DNA of 64,000 nt from Fundidesulfovibrio putealis DSM 16056 (GCF_000429325.1 NZ_AUBQ01000012.1:1-64000), one strand, 5' to 3'; counted from the first letter of the stretch, positions 51,712 through 61,439 are shown. Program-made: numbers and translations. Notes: generated from the letters alone by a model not told the origin.

Positions 51712-52809
51712 TTAATCTTCCAGCTTCACGATGACGGGTTCGCCCGCCTTGGGAGCCCAGACGGTGTCCAGCTCGCGGCAGACGTCGCGGATGGAGGACT
51801 CCTCGCTGGACATGAACACGTTGGAACCGCTCTCGGCCACGATCAGGGGCCGCAGTTTGATGCGGTCGTTCAGGCCCATGAGGCAGGTGCCGTCGGAGAC
51901 CAGGATGGCGAAGGGGCCGTTCAGGAGCGCCGGGCCGTACACCATGCGCAGGGCCTCGAAGGCCTTGCGCTGCTCTTCGGGCATGCGGTCGATCTCGTCC
52001 CAGAACGGGGGCGCGAAGACCCAGCTCGCCATGCGCAGGGACAACCCGTGCTTGCGGATGAGCATGTCGATCTCGTAGGCCACGACCTCGGTGTCGGTCA
52101 TGAGCGTGCACTCGTAGTCGTGCTCGCACAGGTAGCGGCGGTTGATGCCGTAGGAGCTGATCTCGCCGTTGTGCACGATGGACCAGTCCAGCAGGGTGAA
52201 CGGGTGCGCCCCGCCCCACCAGCCGGGGGTGTTGGTCGGGAAGCGGTTGTGCCCGGTCCAGATGTAGCCCTGGTATTCGTCCAGGCGGAAGAACTCGGCG
52301 ATGTCCTCGGGGAAGCCGACGCCCTTGAAAGCGCCCATGTTCTTGCCCGAGGAGAAGACGAAGGCCGGAGTCTTCTTGTTGATGTGCATGATGACGTTGA
52401 CGACGTAGTCTTTCTCGTCGTTGGTGCGCCACGTGGGGCGGTCGCCGCCCTGCTTGGCCGACAGGAAGAAGCGCCACACGATGGGCGGGTTCTTGATGGC
52501 CAGGGTGGGCTTGGTCGGGATAGGCTGGGACTCGTGGATCACGAAGAACTTCTTGATGAGCTCCTCGGCGGAGTCCAGGCCTTCCTGGGTTTCGCACATG
52601 ATGTGGAAGGCGTACTTGTCGGCGTGGTCGGGGTAGATGCCGTACGCCGCAAAGCCGCCGCCCAGGCCGTTGCCTCGGTCGTGCATGGTGCACATGGCCT
52701 GGATGGGCATGGACCCGGGGATCAGCTCACGCTTGGTGTTGATGACACCGAAGACGCCGCAGCCCGAAATGTCCTTCTGGAAGTCGTAATATCTTTCTGG
52801 AGCCTTCAT
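51712..52809 (-). CDS. glutamate synthase class II glutamine amidotransferase subunit (GltB1-type)
   Basis: This 365-aa protein matches the class II amidotransferase domain. The nucleophile is probably Cys17 in SGCGVFGVIN, meaning a 16-residue leader must be removed. Conserved NRFPTNTPGWWGGAHPF and VHNGEISSYGINRRYL bind glutamine. It would supply ammonia to the FMN subunit of the operon. Confidence 0.9.
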   Translation of the reverse strand: MKAPERYYDFQKDISGCGVFGVINTKRELIPGSMPIQAMCTMHDRGNGLGGGFAAYGIYPDHADKYAFHIMCETQEGLDSAEELIKKFFVIHESQPIPTKPTLAIKNPPIVWRFFLSAKQGGDRPTWRTNDEKDYVVNVIMHINKKTPAFVFSSGKNMGAFKGVGFPEDIAEFFRLDEYQGYIWTGHNRFPTNTPGWWGGAHPFTLLDWSIVHNGEISSYGINRRYLCEHDYECTLMTDTEVVAYEIDMLIRKHGLSLRMASWVFAPPFWDEIDRMPEEQRKAFEALRMVYGPALLNGPFAILVSDGTCLMGLNDRIKLRPLIVAESGSNVFMSSEESSIRDVCRELDTVWAPKAGEPVIVKLED

Positions 52810-52825
52810 TGGCTTTCACGTCTCC

Positions 52826-54115
52826 TTACACGATCTCTTGCGCGCCGACAGGGTTGAACTGCTCGTCGAAGAAACCTTCCGGCCATTGCAGGATGGAGGG
52901 CCTGCCGCTGACGAGCTTTTCCTTGGTCTCGGCGTCCAGAGGGAATTTGAAGCGGATGAAGCCGGTGTACAGACCGGCGATGTCGATCTCGCCCAGGAGC
53001 ACGTAGCCCACCAGCTTGCCGTCCTTGAAGACCAGCTTGCGGTAGGAGCCGTGCTCCTCGTCCAGGTAGTCGGCCACTTCTATGCCCTGCTCGCCGGGAG
53101 CGGGGTTGACCACGCCGACGGAGACCGTGGGCAGGCCGTAGAAGGCGATGGCGTTCATGGCCAGGCCGCCGGAATAGGGGCTGGCCGCTCCGGCCATGTT
53201 CTTGCCGGCGTAGAAGCCCTGGTTGAAGGCGTTGGGCCAGATGGGCACCACGCGGTTTTCGTCCAGGATGAGGTCCTTGGCCTGGGCCACGTCGCCCGCC
53301 GCGTACACGTCGGGGTCGGAGGAAGCCAGGGAGTCGTCCACCAGGATGCCCCGGTCCACGGTGATGCCCGCGTCCTTGGCAAGGCTGGACGCCGGGACCA
53401 CGCCGATGGCGATGACCACGGCCTGGGCGGGCAGGAAGGTGCCGTCTTTCAGCGTCACGCCCTGGACGGCGCCGCCCGCGTCGCGCTTGATCTCGGTGGC
53501 CTGGGTGCCGCAGTGCACCGCGATGCCCACTTCGTCCAGGCGCTTGGCCACGAGGCTTCCGGCCTTGTCGTCGAAGGCTGCCGACAGCACGCGGGGGGCC
53601 AGTTCCACGATGGAAACCTTCACGCCGCGATCATGCAGGGACTCCGCAGCCTTCAGGCCGATGAGTCCGCCGCCGATCACCACCACGTTCTTGCAGTTCT
53701 TGGCCACGTCGATCAGCGTCTCGGCGTGCGCCAGGGTGGTGAAGCTGTACACGCCAGAGCCGTCCTTGCCGGGCAGGGGCGGAATGAAAGGCACGCCGCC
53801 GGTGGCGATCAGCAGTTTGTCGTAGGGATAGTTGTGTCCGTCCGCCGTGGCCACGGTCTTGGCCTTGGCGTCGACGCCGGTCACCTTGGTGCCCAGCATC
53901 ATCTTGACCTTGAACTTGTCGTAGAAGGTGACGGGGCGAAGCTGCATGCGCTCCGGCCCGATCTTCCCGGCCAGCAGGTAGGAGATGAGCGGACGGCCGT
54001 AAGTGGGGCTGCTTTCCTCGGAGATGACCGTGATCTCGCCGTCCGGGTCAACCCTGCGGATGCCCTCGATCGCGCCCACGCTGGCCACGCCGTTGCCCAC
54101 GATAACATATTTCAT
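52826..54115 (-). CDS. FAD/NAD(P)-dependent oxidoreductase of the glutamate synthase operon
   Basis: This 429-aa pyridine nucleotide-disulfide type flavoprotein has FAD motif YVIVGNGVASVGAIEGI, NAD(P) motif VVVIGGGLIGLKAAESL and the second FAD block DPDVYAAGDVAQAKD. No redox-active CxxxxC is seen, so it resembles NADH-rubredoxin/ferredoxin reductases. It probably feeds electrons to the ferredoxin subunit next to it. Confidence 0.88.
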   Translation of the reverse strand: MKYVIVGNGVASVGAIEGIRRVDPDGEITVISEESSPTYGRPLISYLLAGKIGPERMQLRPVTFYDKFKVKMMLGTKVTGVDAKAKTVATADGHNYPYDKLLIATGGVPFIPPLPGKDGSGVYSFTTLAHAETLIDVAKNCKNVVVIGGGLIGLKAAESLHDRGVKVSIVELAPRVLSAAFDDKAGSLVAKRLDEVGIAVHCGTQATEIKRDAGGAVQGVTLKDGTFLPAQAVVIAIGVVPASSLAKDAGITVDRGILVDDSLASSDPDVYAAGDVAQAKDLILDENRVVPIWPNAFNQGFYAGKNMAGAASPYSGGLAMNAIAFYGLPTVSVGVVNPAPGEQGIEVADYLDEEHGSYRKLVFKDGKLVGYVLLGEIDIAGLYTGFIRFKFPLDAETKEKLVSGRPSILQWPEGFFDEQFNPVGAQEIV

Positions 54116-54128
54116 CGTGATTCTCCGT

Positions 54129-54581
54129 TTAGTCCGAGCCGCGATCTTCGAAGACCAGGCCAGCGTTGGGACAGGCTTCCACGCAGGCGGGCGTGTCGCG
54201 GCCCGCGCACATGTCGCACTTGACGATCTTTTCCTTGAACGGGTGCCTGCGGATGGAGCCGAAGGGGCAGGCCATCAGGCAGGACCAGCAGCCCACGCAC
54301 TGCTCTTCGTTGTATTCGCAGCGACCGGTCTCCGTGTTCTTGGTGAGCGCGCCCGAGATGCAGGCGGCCACGCACATGGGTTCCTGGCAGTGGCGGCAGG
54401 ACAGGGCCACGCACACGGCTCCCTCCTGGGCGACGTTGCGGCGCGGAGCCAGGCCTTCCTGGGCCTTCTCCACGTTGTGGGCCAGGATGTGGTCCTTGGT
54501 CTTGGAGTGGGCCGTCACGCAGGCGACCTCGCACAGGTGGCAGCCGATGCAGACTTCCTTGTTGGGGTATATCTTTTTCAT
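54129..54581 (-). CDS. 4Fe-4S ferredoxin-type electron transfer subunit
   Basis: This 150-aa protein has four Cys clusters of the DmsB/HycB type: CIGCHLCEVAC, CVALSCRHCQEPMCVAAC, CVGCWSCLMACPFG and KCDMCAGRDTPACVEACP. They are enough for up to four [4Fe-4S] centres. It lies between the flavoprotein and FMN subunit genes and is the likely wire between them. Confidence 0.92.
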   Translation of the reverse strand: MKKIYPNKEVCIGCHLCEVACVTAHSKTKDHILAHNVEKAQEGLAPRRNVAQEGAVCVALSCRHCQEPMCVAACISGALTKNTETGRCEYNEEQCVGCWSCLMACPFGSIRRHPFKEKIVKCDMCAGRDTPACVEACPNAGLVFEDRGSD

Positions 54582-54584
54582 GGC

Positions 54585-56117
54585 TTACCTCCCGGCTGCC
54601 TTGACGCCCAGGGTGTCCAGCTCGATCTGGTTCAGGCCCACGGCGCGCAGCTTGTCGCGGTTGCCGCGCAGGCTCTCGATGGAGTTGAGGCCCATGCCGC
54701 CAAGCATTTCCTCGATCTCGTGCGCCCAGGCCTTCATCAGGTTGGCCATCTTCTTGGCGGCGATATCGGGGTTCTGGCGCTTGGCCAGGTAAGGGTCGTT
54801 GGTGGCGATGCCCCAGGGGCACTTGCCGGTGTAGCAGCGGGCGCACAGGGTGCAGCCCACGGCCAGCAGCGCGGCGGTGCCGATGTACACGGCGTCCGCG
54901 CCCAGGGCGATGGCCTTGACCACGTCGGCGGAGCAGCGCGTGCCGCCCGCCGCCACGATGGAGGCGTCGTTGCGGATGCCCTCGTCGCGCAGGCGCTGGT
55001 CAACGGCGGCGAGCGCAAGCTCAATGGGGATGCCCACGTTGTCGCGGATCATGGCCGGAGCCGCGCCCGTGCCGCCGCGCATGCCGTCGATGGCCACGAT
55101 GTCCGCGCCGGCGCGAACAACGCCCGAGGCGATGGCCGCGACGTTATGCACGGCCGCGATCTTCACCGACACGGGAACCTTGTACTCGCTGGCTTCCTTG
55201 AGGGCATAGATCAGCTGGTGCAGGTCCTCGATGGAGTAGATGTCGTGGTGCGGGGCCGGGGAGATGGCGTCGGAGCCGATGGGCACCATGCGCGTCTCGG
55301 AGACCTTAGCGTTGATCTTCTCGCCGGGCAGGTGTCCGCCGATGCCGGGCTTGGCGCCCTGGCCGATCTTGATCTCGATGGCGGCGCCAGCGTTCAGGTA
55401 GTCGCGGTGGACGCCGAAGCGGCCCGACGCAACCTGCACGATGGTGTTCTTGCCGTATTTGTACAGCGACTGGTGCAAGCCGCCTTCACCGGTGTTGTAG
55501 TAGGTCCCGAGCTCCGACGCCGCACGCGCCATGGCGATGTGCAGGTTGAAGTTGATAGACCCGAAGCTCATGGCCGAGAACATGATGGGGAAGTTCAGGG
55601 CGATGTTGGGTTTCAACTTGGTTTTGAGCTTGGGTCCCTCGGGGGTCTCCTCGAACTCCAGGCGGGTGGGCTTGGAACCGAGGAAGGTCCGAAGCTCCAT
55701 GGGCTCGCGCAGGGGGTCGATGGAGGGGTTGGTCACCTGGCTGGCGTCAAGCAGCAGGTTGTCCCAGTAGACGGGAATGTCCGCCGGGGAACCCATGCCG
55801 GACAGCAACACGCCGCCGGTGTCGGCCTGCTTGTAGATGTTCTTGATGAACACCGGCCGCCACAAGGCGTTCGCTTTGAAGTTTGAGGGCTTCTCCTGGA
55901 TGAGGAGAGCCTGCGTGGGACACAGCGCCTCGCAACGGTGGCAACCGATGCATTTCGTGTTGTCGTGGCGGACGCACTGCCGGGCTTCATCCCAGAAGTG
56001 GACACCATATGAACACTGGCGCACGCACACCTGGCAATTGATGCAGGCGTCCTTGTCCCGGACGACGAAGAAGTCGTGGTAGTTCTTGTTGATGGGAGCG
56101 AAGGCCAAGACGGTCAC
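54585..56117 (-). CDS. glutamate synthase FMN/Fe-S subunit (GltB2, archaeal type)
   Basis: This 510-aa catalytic subunit has two N-terminal ferredoxin motifs (CINCQVCVRQCSYG, CIGCHRCEALCP). The FMN-binding barrel (about 85-460) has INAKVSETRMVPIGSDAISP and AIDGMRGGTGAAPAMIRDN. A further Cys cluster follows, CTLCARCYTGKCPWGI. It makes glutamate from 2-oxoglutarate and ammonia. GTG 56117 is given, but the SD-like AGAGGTG fits better with TTG at 56108. First gene of the five-gene operon. Confidence 0.92.
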   Translation of the reverse strand: MTVLAFAPINKNYHDFFVVRDKDACINCQVCVRQCSYGVHFWDEARQCVRHDNTKCIGCHRCEALCPTQALLIQEKPSNFKANALWRPVFIKNIYKQADTGGVLLSGMGSPADIPVYWDNLLLDASQVTNPSIDPLREPMELRTFLGSKPTRLEFEETPEGPKLKTKLKPNIALNFPIMFSAMSFGSINFNLHIAMARAASELGTYYNTGEGGLHQSLYKYGKNTIVQVASGRFGVHRDYLNAGAAIEIKIGQGAKPGIGGHLPGEKINAKVSETRMVPIGSDAISPAPHHDIYSIEDLHQLIYALKEASEYKVPVSVKIAAVHNVAAIASGVVRAGADIVAIDGMRGGTGAAPAMIRDNVGIPIELALAAVDQRLRDEGIRNDASIVAAGGTRCSADVVKAIALGADAVYIGTAALLAVGCTLCARCYTGKCPWGIATNDPYLAKRQNPDIAAKKMANLMKAWAHEIEEMLGGMGLNSIESLRGNRDKLRAVGLNQIELDTLGVKAAGR

Positions 56118-56745
56118 CTCTTTCGAAACGTTTTAGCGGGGGTATGAGGGGGCCGTTGGTGCGGCGTCCCCGGCCCGCTTCCCCTGCAAGACGGCGGGCC
56201 GAGATGCCCCTGCGGCATGGGTGGCCGGGGCTTAAAAGTGGGAAATGGAGAATGTGTATTATATTGTGATTCGTCAAGCAAAAAAGAGGGTCACAATAGC
56301 CCCGGAAACAAGGCGAGTCAACGGAATCCGGCGTTTTTCGCGGCTTCCGGGGTATTTACATTATGGAAACTTTTTTCGCGGCGTTCCTCTGGGCGCACCA
56401 GAGTTGTCATATTGGGAGAGAGTGCGCCGATGGCGGAAATTCCCGGCAGAACTGGCCTGGGCGGCGGGTTGGCGGGGTTTTGGGGTGAATGGGGGGATAG
56501 TGTTACGTTTTTGAAGATTGAGGAAATATATCATACTTTGTCAGTATGAATTCAAGGCATTTGCCTTGACCCGAAGTTCGATCAGGCGTCGAATTAATCT
56601 ATTCCTCCAAAGCGCGCAAAACGCCCCGGCGTCACCCTGTTGGCCTGCATCTTGCCTCGCTCTCCGGCAGCCGGAATCCGTCAACAGCCTGACGCGAATC
56701 TCCCAAGTCTCCGGCATGTCCCCAGGCGACCAAGGAGCCCCCACG
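56118..56745. other. divergent promoter region, glutamate synthase / radical SAM gene
   Basis: The gap of 628 bp is partly AT-rich (56250-56300 and 56520-56560). A palindrome, tcaaggca-tt-tgccttga, lies at 56552-56569 and could be an operator. No gene with a good ribosome-binding site is seen, though open frames cross the stretch. Confidence 0.4.
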
Positions 56746-57822
56746 ATGCGCTACTCGCACCACGCCACGCTCATGAGCAAGTCTCTCTATCCTATCATGG
56801 CCCAGAACGGCGTGCCGGAGATCCCCACGTTCCCCCAGGAGATCATGCTGACCACCACCTTCAACTGCAACTACCGCTGCCGCATGTGTTTTCAGGAGCA
56901 CTACGACAAGCGGGAGATGCCCTGGGAGATGGTGGAGAAACTGCGTGACGCGCTCTATTTCGCGGACACCATCCAACTCATCGGCGGCGAGCCCATGATC
57001 TGGTCGCACTTCAAGAAGGCCGTGGTCCTGGCCAACGAGACCTCCACCAAGGTGCGCATCACCACCAACGGCTCCCTGATGGATACGGAAATGAACCGCT
57101 TCCTCGTGGAGAACGAGGTCTTCGACCTGCGCATCAGCGTGGACGCGGCAACCGCCAAGACCTACAAGCACATCCGGGGCGGCAATTTCCTGCGCCTCCT
57201 GAACAACGTCCAGGAACTCTCCAGGTTCAAGCAGATCGCCGGGTCCGAATGGCCCATAGTCGAGTTCAACGTGGTGGCCATGAAGTCCAACGTGGGCGAA
57301 TTGACCAAGCTGATCGCCCTGGCCGATTCTCTTGGGGTGTTCCAGATCAACGTGCACTACATGAACTGCACCCGCGAAGAATGGCTTCCCGAGTCCCTGT
57401 ATTTCCACCAGGACTATTCGGACGAGTGCCTGCTCAAGGCGTCCGAGGCCGCCACGGCGGTCGGTATACGCATAAACCTTCCGGTCCCCTTCAAGGGTGA
57501 GGCCGTTTCGCAAACCCGTGTGAGCACCCGCTGCGACGAGCCCTGGAGGGCGTTCCTGGTGAACATGGACGGCGTGTGCCAGATCTGCTGCGGCGGAGCG
57601 GACCCTGTGGGCAACCTGAACGAATCCGACTTCATGGAGATGTGGAACGGCGCGGGGATTCAAGCCCTGCGATCCACGGTCAACACCCCGGACAAGCCCG
57701 ATTACTGCCGCAAGTGTTTCGGACGGATGCAGAAGGTGGAGTCCATCTACACCCACTTGTCGAGGCCCTTGGCCGCAAAATTCAAAGCGGGAGAGCTGCT
57801 GCTCGATCGCGAGGCGTCCTGA
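56746..57822 (+). CDS. radical SAM/SPASM domain protein
   Basis: This 358-aa protein has the radical SAM cluster CNYRCRMC (about residues 42-49), the glycine-rich IQLIGGEPMI and a TIM-barrel pattern. The C-terminal SPASM region has Cys in DGVCQICCGGADPVGN and CRKCFGRMQ for auxiliary clusters. Such enzymes modify peptides or proteins or make cofactors; no precursor peptide is seen nearby. The ATG at 56746 has AGGAG upstream. Confidence 0.88.
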   Translation: MRYSHHATLMSKSLYPIMAQNGVPEIPTFPQEIMLTTTFNCNYRCRMCFQEHYDKREMPWEMVEKLRDALYFADTIQLIGGEPMIWSHFKKAVVLANETSTKVRITTNGSLMDTEMNRFLVENEVFDLRISVDAATAKTYKHIRGGNFLRLLNNVQELSRFKQIAGSEWPIVEFNVVAMKSNVGELTKLIALADSLGVFQINVHYMNCTREEWLPESLYFHQDYSDECLLKASEAATAVGIRINLPVPFKGEAVSQTRVSTRCDEPWRAFLVNMDGVCQICCGGADPVGNLNESDFMEMWNGAGIQALRSTVNTPDKPDYCRKCFGRMQKVESIYTHLSRPLAAKFKAGELLLDREAS

Positions 57823-58159
57823 TGTGGCGTCCGCAACATCTGCGCCCAGGCATTGAAAGCAGGCGCATCCGCTCCGGTTTCGCCTGCGCTGCACGCTGAC
57901 ATATCAGGCGACGCCTTTCCCCGGCTGCCTGCTGGTGTTCCGGCCTGCTCACCGAGTCCGGGATTCGAGCCGCTCCCAATCCAGCTCCCGGCCGTGCGTA
58001 TGCGGGCGAACTGTCCGTGCCTCTTTCCAGCTGCGGTTCTCGTCCCGGCCCTGCTCCGCCAGATCGATCCTCCACCGTCACTACTTGCGAACCATCCCGC
58101 CCTGGTCTAGAAGGCAATCGTATCGGCCTGCCAGCCGACATCTCACGGAGACTCCCGCC
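57823..58159. other. intergenic stretch upstream of carbonic anhydrase
   Basis: 337 bp without a supported gene. I see no clear promoter, hairpin or repeat. Confidence 0.4.
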
Positions 58160-58834
58160 ATGAAAGATATCGCCCGGTTCCTGTCCGGTTTCAAAGAGTT
58201 CCAGCGCACCTACTTCTGCGACGACAACAAGTTCTATTCCGACCTGTCCGAGGATCAGAAGCCGAAGGTGCTGGTCATAGCCTGCTCCGACTCCCGCGTG
58301 GACCCGGCCATCCTCACCGGGTGTTCGCCCGGAGACATGTTCGTGGTGCGAAACGTCGCCAACCTCGTCCCCCCCTACGAGAAGGCCCCCGGCCTTCACG
58401 GCGTCAGCGCCGCTGTTGAGTATGCGATCAAGGTGCTCCAGGTCGAACACGTCATCGTACTGGGGCATTCCTGCTGCGGCGGCATCCAGGCGCTCATGCA
58501 CTCGGACCCGGAGACCCTGGGCGAGTTCATCGCCCCCTGGGTGAAGATCGCCGCGCCCGCGCTGCGCGAAGTGTCCGAGAAACTCACGGAGAAAGACGAG
58601 GCCCTGCGCCAGTGCGCCTGCGAACAGGCTTCCGTGCTGGTGTCGCTGGAAAACCTGCTCACCTTCCCCTGGATCTGGGAGCGGGTGATGACAGGGCGCA
58701 TCTACCTGCACGGCTGGTACTTCGACCTGCGCAAGGGCGAGTTGCTGAGCTACCTGCCCGAGACCGGCTCCTTCGAACCCCTGGTGGCCCGCTGCGAACG
58801 ACTCGACGCCAAAACACCGCACCAGGCCAAGTAG
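58160..58834 (+). CDS. beta-class carbonic anhydrase
   Basis: This 224-aa zinc enzyme interconverts CO2 and bicarbonate. Zinc ligands and the Asp-Arg pair are in IACSDSRVDPAILT, and the second ligand pair is in VLGHSCCGGIQALM. The block DMFVVRNVANLVPPYEK is typical. No signal peptide is seen, so it is cytoplasmic. GGAG lies before the ATG. Confidence 0.94.
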   Translation: MKDIARFLSGFKEFQRTYFCDDNKFYSDLSEDQKPKVLVIACSDSRVDPAILTGCSPGDMFVVRNVANLVPPYEKAPGLHGVSAAVEYAIKVLQVEHVIVLGHSCCGGIQALMHSDPETLGEFIAPWVKIAAPALREVSEKLTEKDEALRQCACEQASVLVSLENLLTFPWIWERVMTGRIYLHGWYFDLRKGELLSYLPETGSFEPLVARCERLDAKTPHQAK

Positions 58835-59324
58835 CGGCCAAATCCCCCGCTCACGACCGGCGACACATCCGCCGCTGCCGCGTCGCAGCGGCGCCGCAAC
58901 GCGCATCCGCCTGCTCCGCCAACTTTTTTCAGTTTTTTTTCGCTCCAGCAGACCCATCGACCAACCTGATAGGCTCCATATACTTTCGCAGGTAACCTTT
59001 GATGCGAGCCCTGCTGGCCTTGCCTATCTATGCTATAACAAACAGATTTACTGACCTGACGCTCTCATCTCCCTGCATCCCGAAGGCTCTTCCGCGCTGC
59101 CCGCACGAGTCATTTCGCGACACCCCGCCAGCCCCCCTTGCTACATTTTTGTAGCATCTGGGACCTTATTACTCTTATGCCACCTGTGGCATAAATTGAC
59201 ACGTACTAACACTCCTCCTAAAGCCCATCATACACAAGTGGTGTCATACAATTAACGGTCGCTGGCCATGGGAATCGACTGTCGCATTCCGGCCGGATTA
59301 GCACCAACACAGGAGGCATTGCAC
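58835..59324. promoter_or_regulatory. control region of the aldehyde oxidoreductase operon
   Basis: A hairpin ccgctgc/gcagcgg lies near 58871-58890. The stretch from 58970 is AT-rich. Two inverted repeats stand in line: tgctac-attttt-gtagca (59139-59156) and ttatgccacctgtggcataa (59175-59194). A possible -35 TTGACA follows at 59196-59201, with a weak TAAAGC at 59219-59224 after 17 bp. The layout suggests activator or repressor sites directly upstream of the promoter. AGGAGG precedes the aor ATG. Confidence 0.5.
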
Positions 59325-61052
59325 ATGTCCAGACTTCTGCGCGTCAACACCAAAGACAAAACCTTCGCATTTTCCGACATGGGCCCCTACTCCGGCATGG
59401 GCGGACGCGCCCTGACCTCGCGCATCGTCAGCCGCGAAGTGCCCCCCACCTGCCACCCGCTGGGCGCGAAGAACAAGCTGGTCATTGCCACGGGCATGAT
59501 CACGGGCCGCCCCGCCGGGTCCTCGGGCCGTCTCTCCGTGGGCGCCAAGTCGCCCCTGACCGGCGGCATCAAGGAATCGAACGTCGGCGGCTCCTTCGCG
59601 CAGCGTCTGGCCCGGCTGGACCTTCTGGGCATCGTGCTGGAGGACAAGCCCGAGTACGGCTCGTCCCCCAGCTACATCGTGATTGGCAAGGACGGCGTCA
59701 CCTTCGAGGACGCCTCCGACATGCAGTACCTGGGCACCTACGACACAGTGAAGCGCCTCCTGGACAAGTACGGTGAAAAGTCATCAGTGCTGTGCATCGG
59801 GCCTGCGGGCGAGACCATGCGCCAGAACGCCTCCATCCAGGTGGCCGACCCCGAGGGCCGTCCCGCCCGCGCGGCAGGCCGCGGCGGCATGGGCGCGGTG
59901 CTCGGCTCCAAGGCCATCAAGGCTGTCGTGATCGTGGACACCGGCGAGGCGCCCCCCATCGTGGACAAGGAAGCCTTCAAGGCGGCCTCCAAGCGCTGGG
60001 TGGAGATCATCAAGGGCCACCCCGTCACCGCCGAGGGACTGCCCGGCTTCGGCACCGCCGTGCTGGTGAACGTGATCAACGAGGCGGGCGCGCTGCCCAC
60101 CAAGAACTTCCGCGAGGGCCGCTTCGAGTTCGCCAAGGACATCTCCGGCGAGCGCATGGTGGAGATCATCAAGGAGCGCGGCGGCAAGGTGAAGGAAGGC
60201 TGCCACGCGGGCTGCATCATCCAGTGCTCCCAGGCCTACCACGGCCCTGACGGCAAGTACCTGACCAGCGGCTTCGAGTACGAGACTGTCTGGGGCTTCG
60301 GCGCGAACCTGCTGGTCAAGGATTACGACCAGATGGCCATGCTCGACCGCCTCTGCGACGACATCGGCCTGGACACCATCGAGACCGCCAACACCCTGGC
60401 CATGCTCATGGAAGCCGGAATCCTCAACTGGGGCGACGGCGCGGCGGCAATCGAAATGCTCAAGCAGGTCTACGACCCCAAGAACCCCATGGGCCGCATC
60501 ATCGGCGGCGGCGCTGAATACACCGCCAAGGCCTACGGCGTAACCCGCGTCCCCACCGTCAAGGGCCAGTCCCTGCCTGCCTACGACCCGCGCGCCGTAA
60601 AGGGCGTCGGTGTCACCTACTGCACCACCCCCCAGGGCGCGGACCACACCGCCGGCTACTCCGTGTGCCAGAACATCCTGGGCGTGGGCGGCAAGGTCGA
60701 TCCCCTGGACAAGGCCGGACAGGTGGAGCTCTCCAAGGCGCTCCAGATCGCCACTGCCGCCATCGACGCCACCGGCTTCTGCCTGTTCGTGGCCTTCCCG
60801 GTGCTGGACACCGCCGACGGCGTGCAGTGCATGTGCGACATGATCACCGCCGCCTCGGGCAATCCCTTCCACCCGGAGGACTTCCTGAAGCTCGGCAGGA
60901 CCATCCTGCAGGACGAGTTCGCATTCAACCAGGCGGCGGGTTTCACCAGCGCCCACGACCAGCTCCCCGAGTTCTTCGAGGAGCCCCTTGCGCCCCATAA
61001 CGTCACCTGGGACTTCACCGCCGCCGAGATGCAGGCCGTGAAGGCAATGTAG
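59325..61052 (+). CDS. aor: aldehyde:ferredoxin oxidoreductase (tungsten type)
   Basis: This 575-aa enzyme oxidises aldehydes to acids with ferredoxin, using a tungsto-bispterin and one [4Fe-4S] cluster. Cluster cysteines are in EGCHAGCIIQCSQ and a later Cys in GYSVCQNILG. Pterin-binding stretches include ARAAGRGGMGAVLGSKAIKA and GIKESNVGGSFAQ. It lies upstream of a MoaD-like and a MoeB-like gene, which probably supply its cofactor. Regulated by the palindrome-bearing region upstream. Confidence 0.93.
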   Translation: MSRLLRVNTKDKTFAFSDMGPYSGMGGRALTSRIVSREVPPTCHPLGAKNKLVIATGMITGRPAGSSGRLSVGAKSPLTGGIKESNVGGSFAQRLARLDLLGIVLEDKPEYGSSPSYIVIGKDGVTFEDASDMQYLGTYDTVKRLLDKYGEKSSVLCIGPAGETMRQNASIQVADPEGRPARAAGRGGMGAVLGSKAIKAVVIVDTGEAPPIVDKEAFKAASKRWVEIIKGHPVTAEGLPGFGTAVLVNVINEAGALPTKNFREGRFEFAKDISGERMVEIIKERGGKVKEGCHAGCIIQCSQAYHGPDGKYLTSGFEYETVWGFGANLLVKDYDQMAMLDRLCDDIGLDTIETANTLAMLMEAGILNWGDGAAAIEMLKQVYDPKNPMGRIIGGGAEYTAKAYGVTRVPTVKGQSLPAYDPRAVKGVGVTYCTTPQGADHTAGYSVCQNILGVGGKVDPLDKAGQVELSKALQIATAAIDATGFCLFVAFPVLDTADGVQCMCDMITAASGNPFHPEDFLKLGRTILQDEFAFNQAAGFTSAHDQLPEFFEEPLAPHNVTWDFTAAEMQAVKAM

Positions 61053-61212
61053 TCTAGCGAGGAAGAAGAGAATCGGGGCTCTGCCCCATACCCCGCCGGA
61101 GCCAGGGGGAGCAAACGCCTCCCCCCGGCCTCCGGCGATTGCTTCGCGTCCTGAACAATCCGGCTCAATTGCACAACTGGCGTTCAGCCGGTTCAGGTGT
61201 TATGAGTATACC
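61053..61212. other. intergenic stretch between aor and the MoaD-like gene
   Basis: A G/C-rich run with ggggctctgcccc (61076-61088) and further ccggcctccggcg-type repeats resembles the hairpin units seen elsewhere between genes in this window. It may attenuate transcription into the downstream genes. Confidence 0.4.
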
Positions 61213-61437
61213 ATGAGCGTCACCGTAAACTGCTTCGCCACACTGGCCCGGTATGCCCCGCCGAGCGGGGAGATGCCTGCGGCTGCTGGCCTGAGCGTGG
61301 GCCAGACCATCGACCTTCTGGGCATCCCCCGGGAGAACGTGAAAACGGTCTTCGTCAACGGCCTGCACGCCACCATGGACAAGGTGCTCAGCGAGGGCGA
61401 CCGCGTAGGGATCTTCCCGGCAGTGGCCGGGGGCTGA
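61213..61437 (+). CDS. MoaD/ThiS-family sulfur carrier
   Basis: This 74-aa beta-grasp protein ends in AVAGG, the Gly-Gly tail that is adenylated and thiocarboxylated. The core strand block is VKTVFVNGLHATMDKVLSEG. It is encoded between aor and a MoeB-like gene, so a role in making the dithiolene of the tungsten cofactor is likely. Confidence 0.88.
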   Translation: MSVTVNCFATLARYAPPSGEMPAAAGLSVGQTIDLLGIPRENVKTVFVNGLHATMDKVLSEGDRVGIFPAVAGG

Positions 61438-61439
61438 GG

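Noticed and set aside
54003-55886. 627-aa open frame on the plus strand
   Set aside because: Antisense to the FMN and ferredoxin subunits, whose Cys motifs are certain.
59139-59224. Sigma-54 promoter before aor (tggcataaattga)
   Set aside because: The GG-GC spacing required for sigma-54 is not met.
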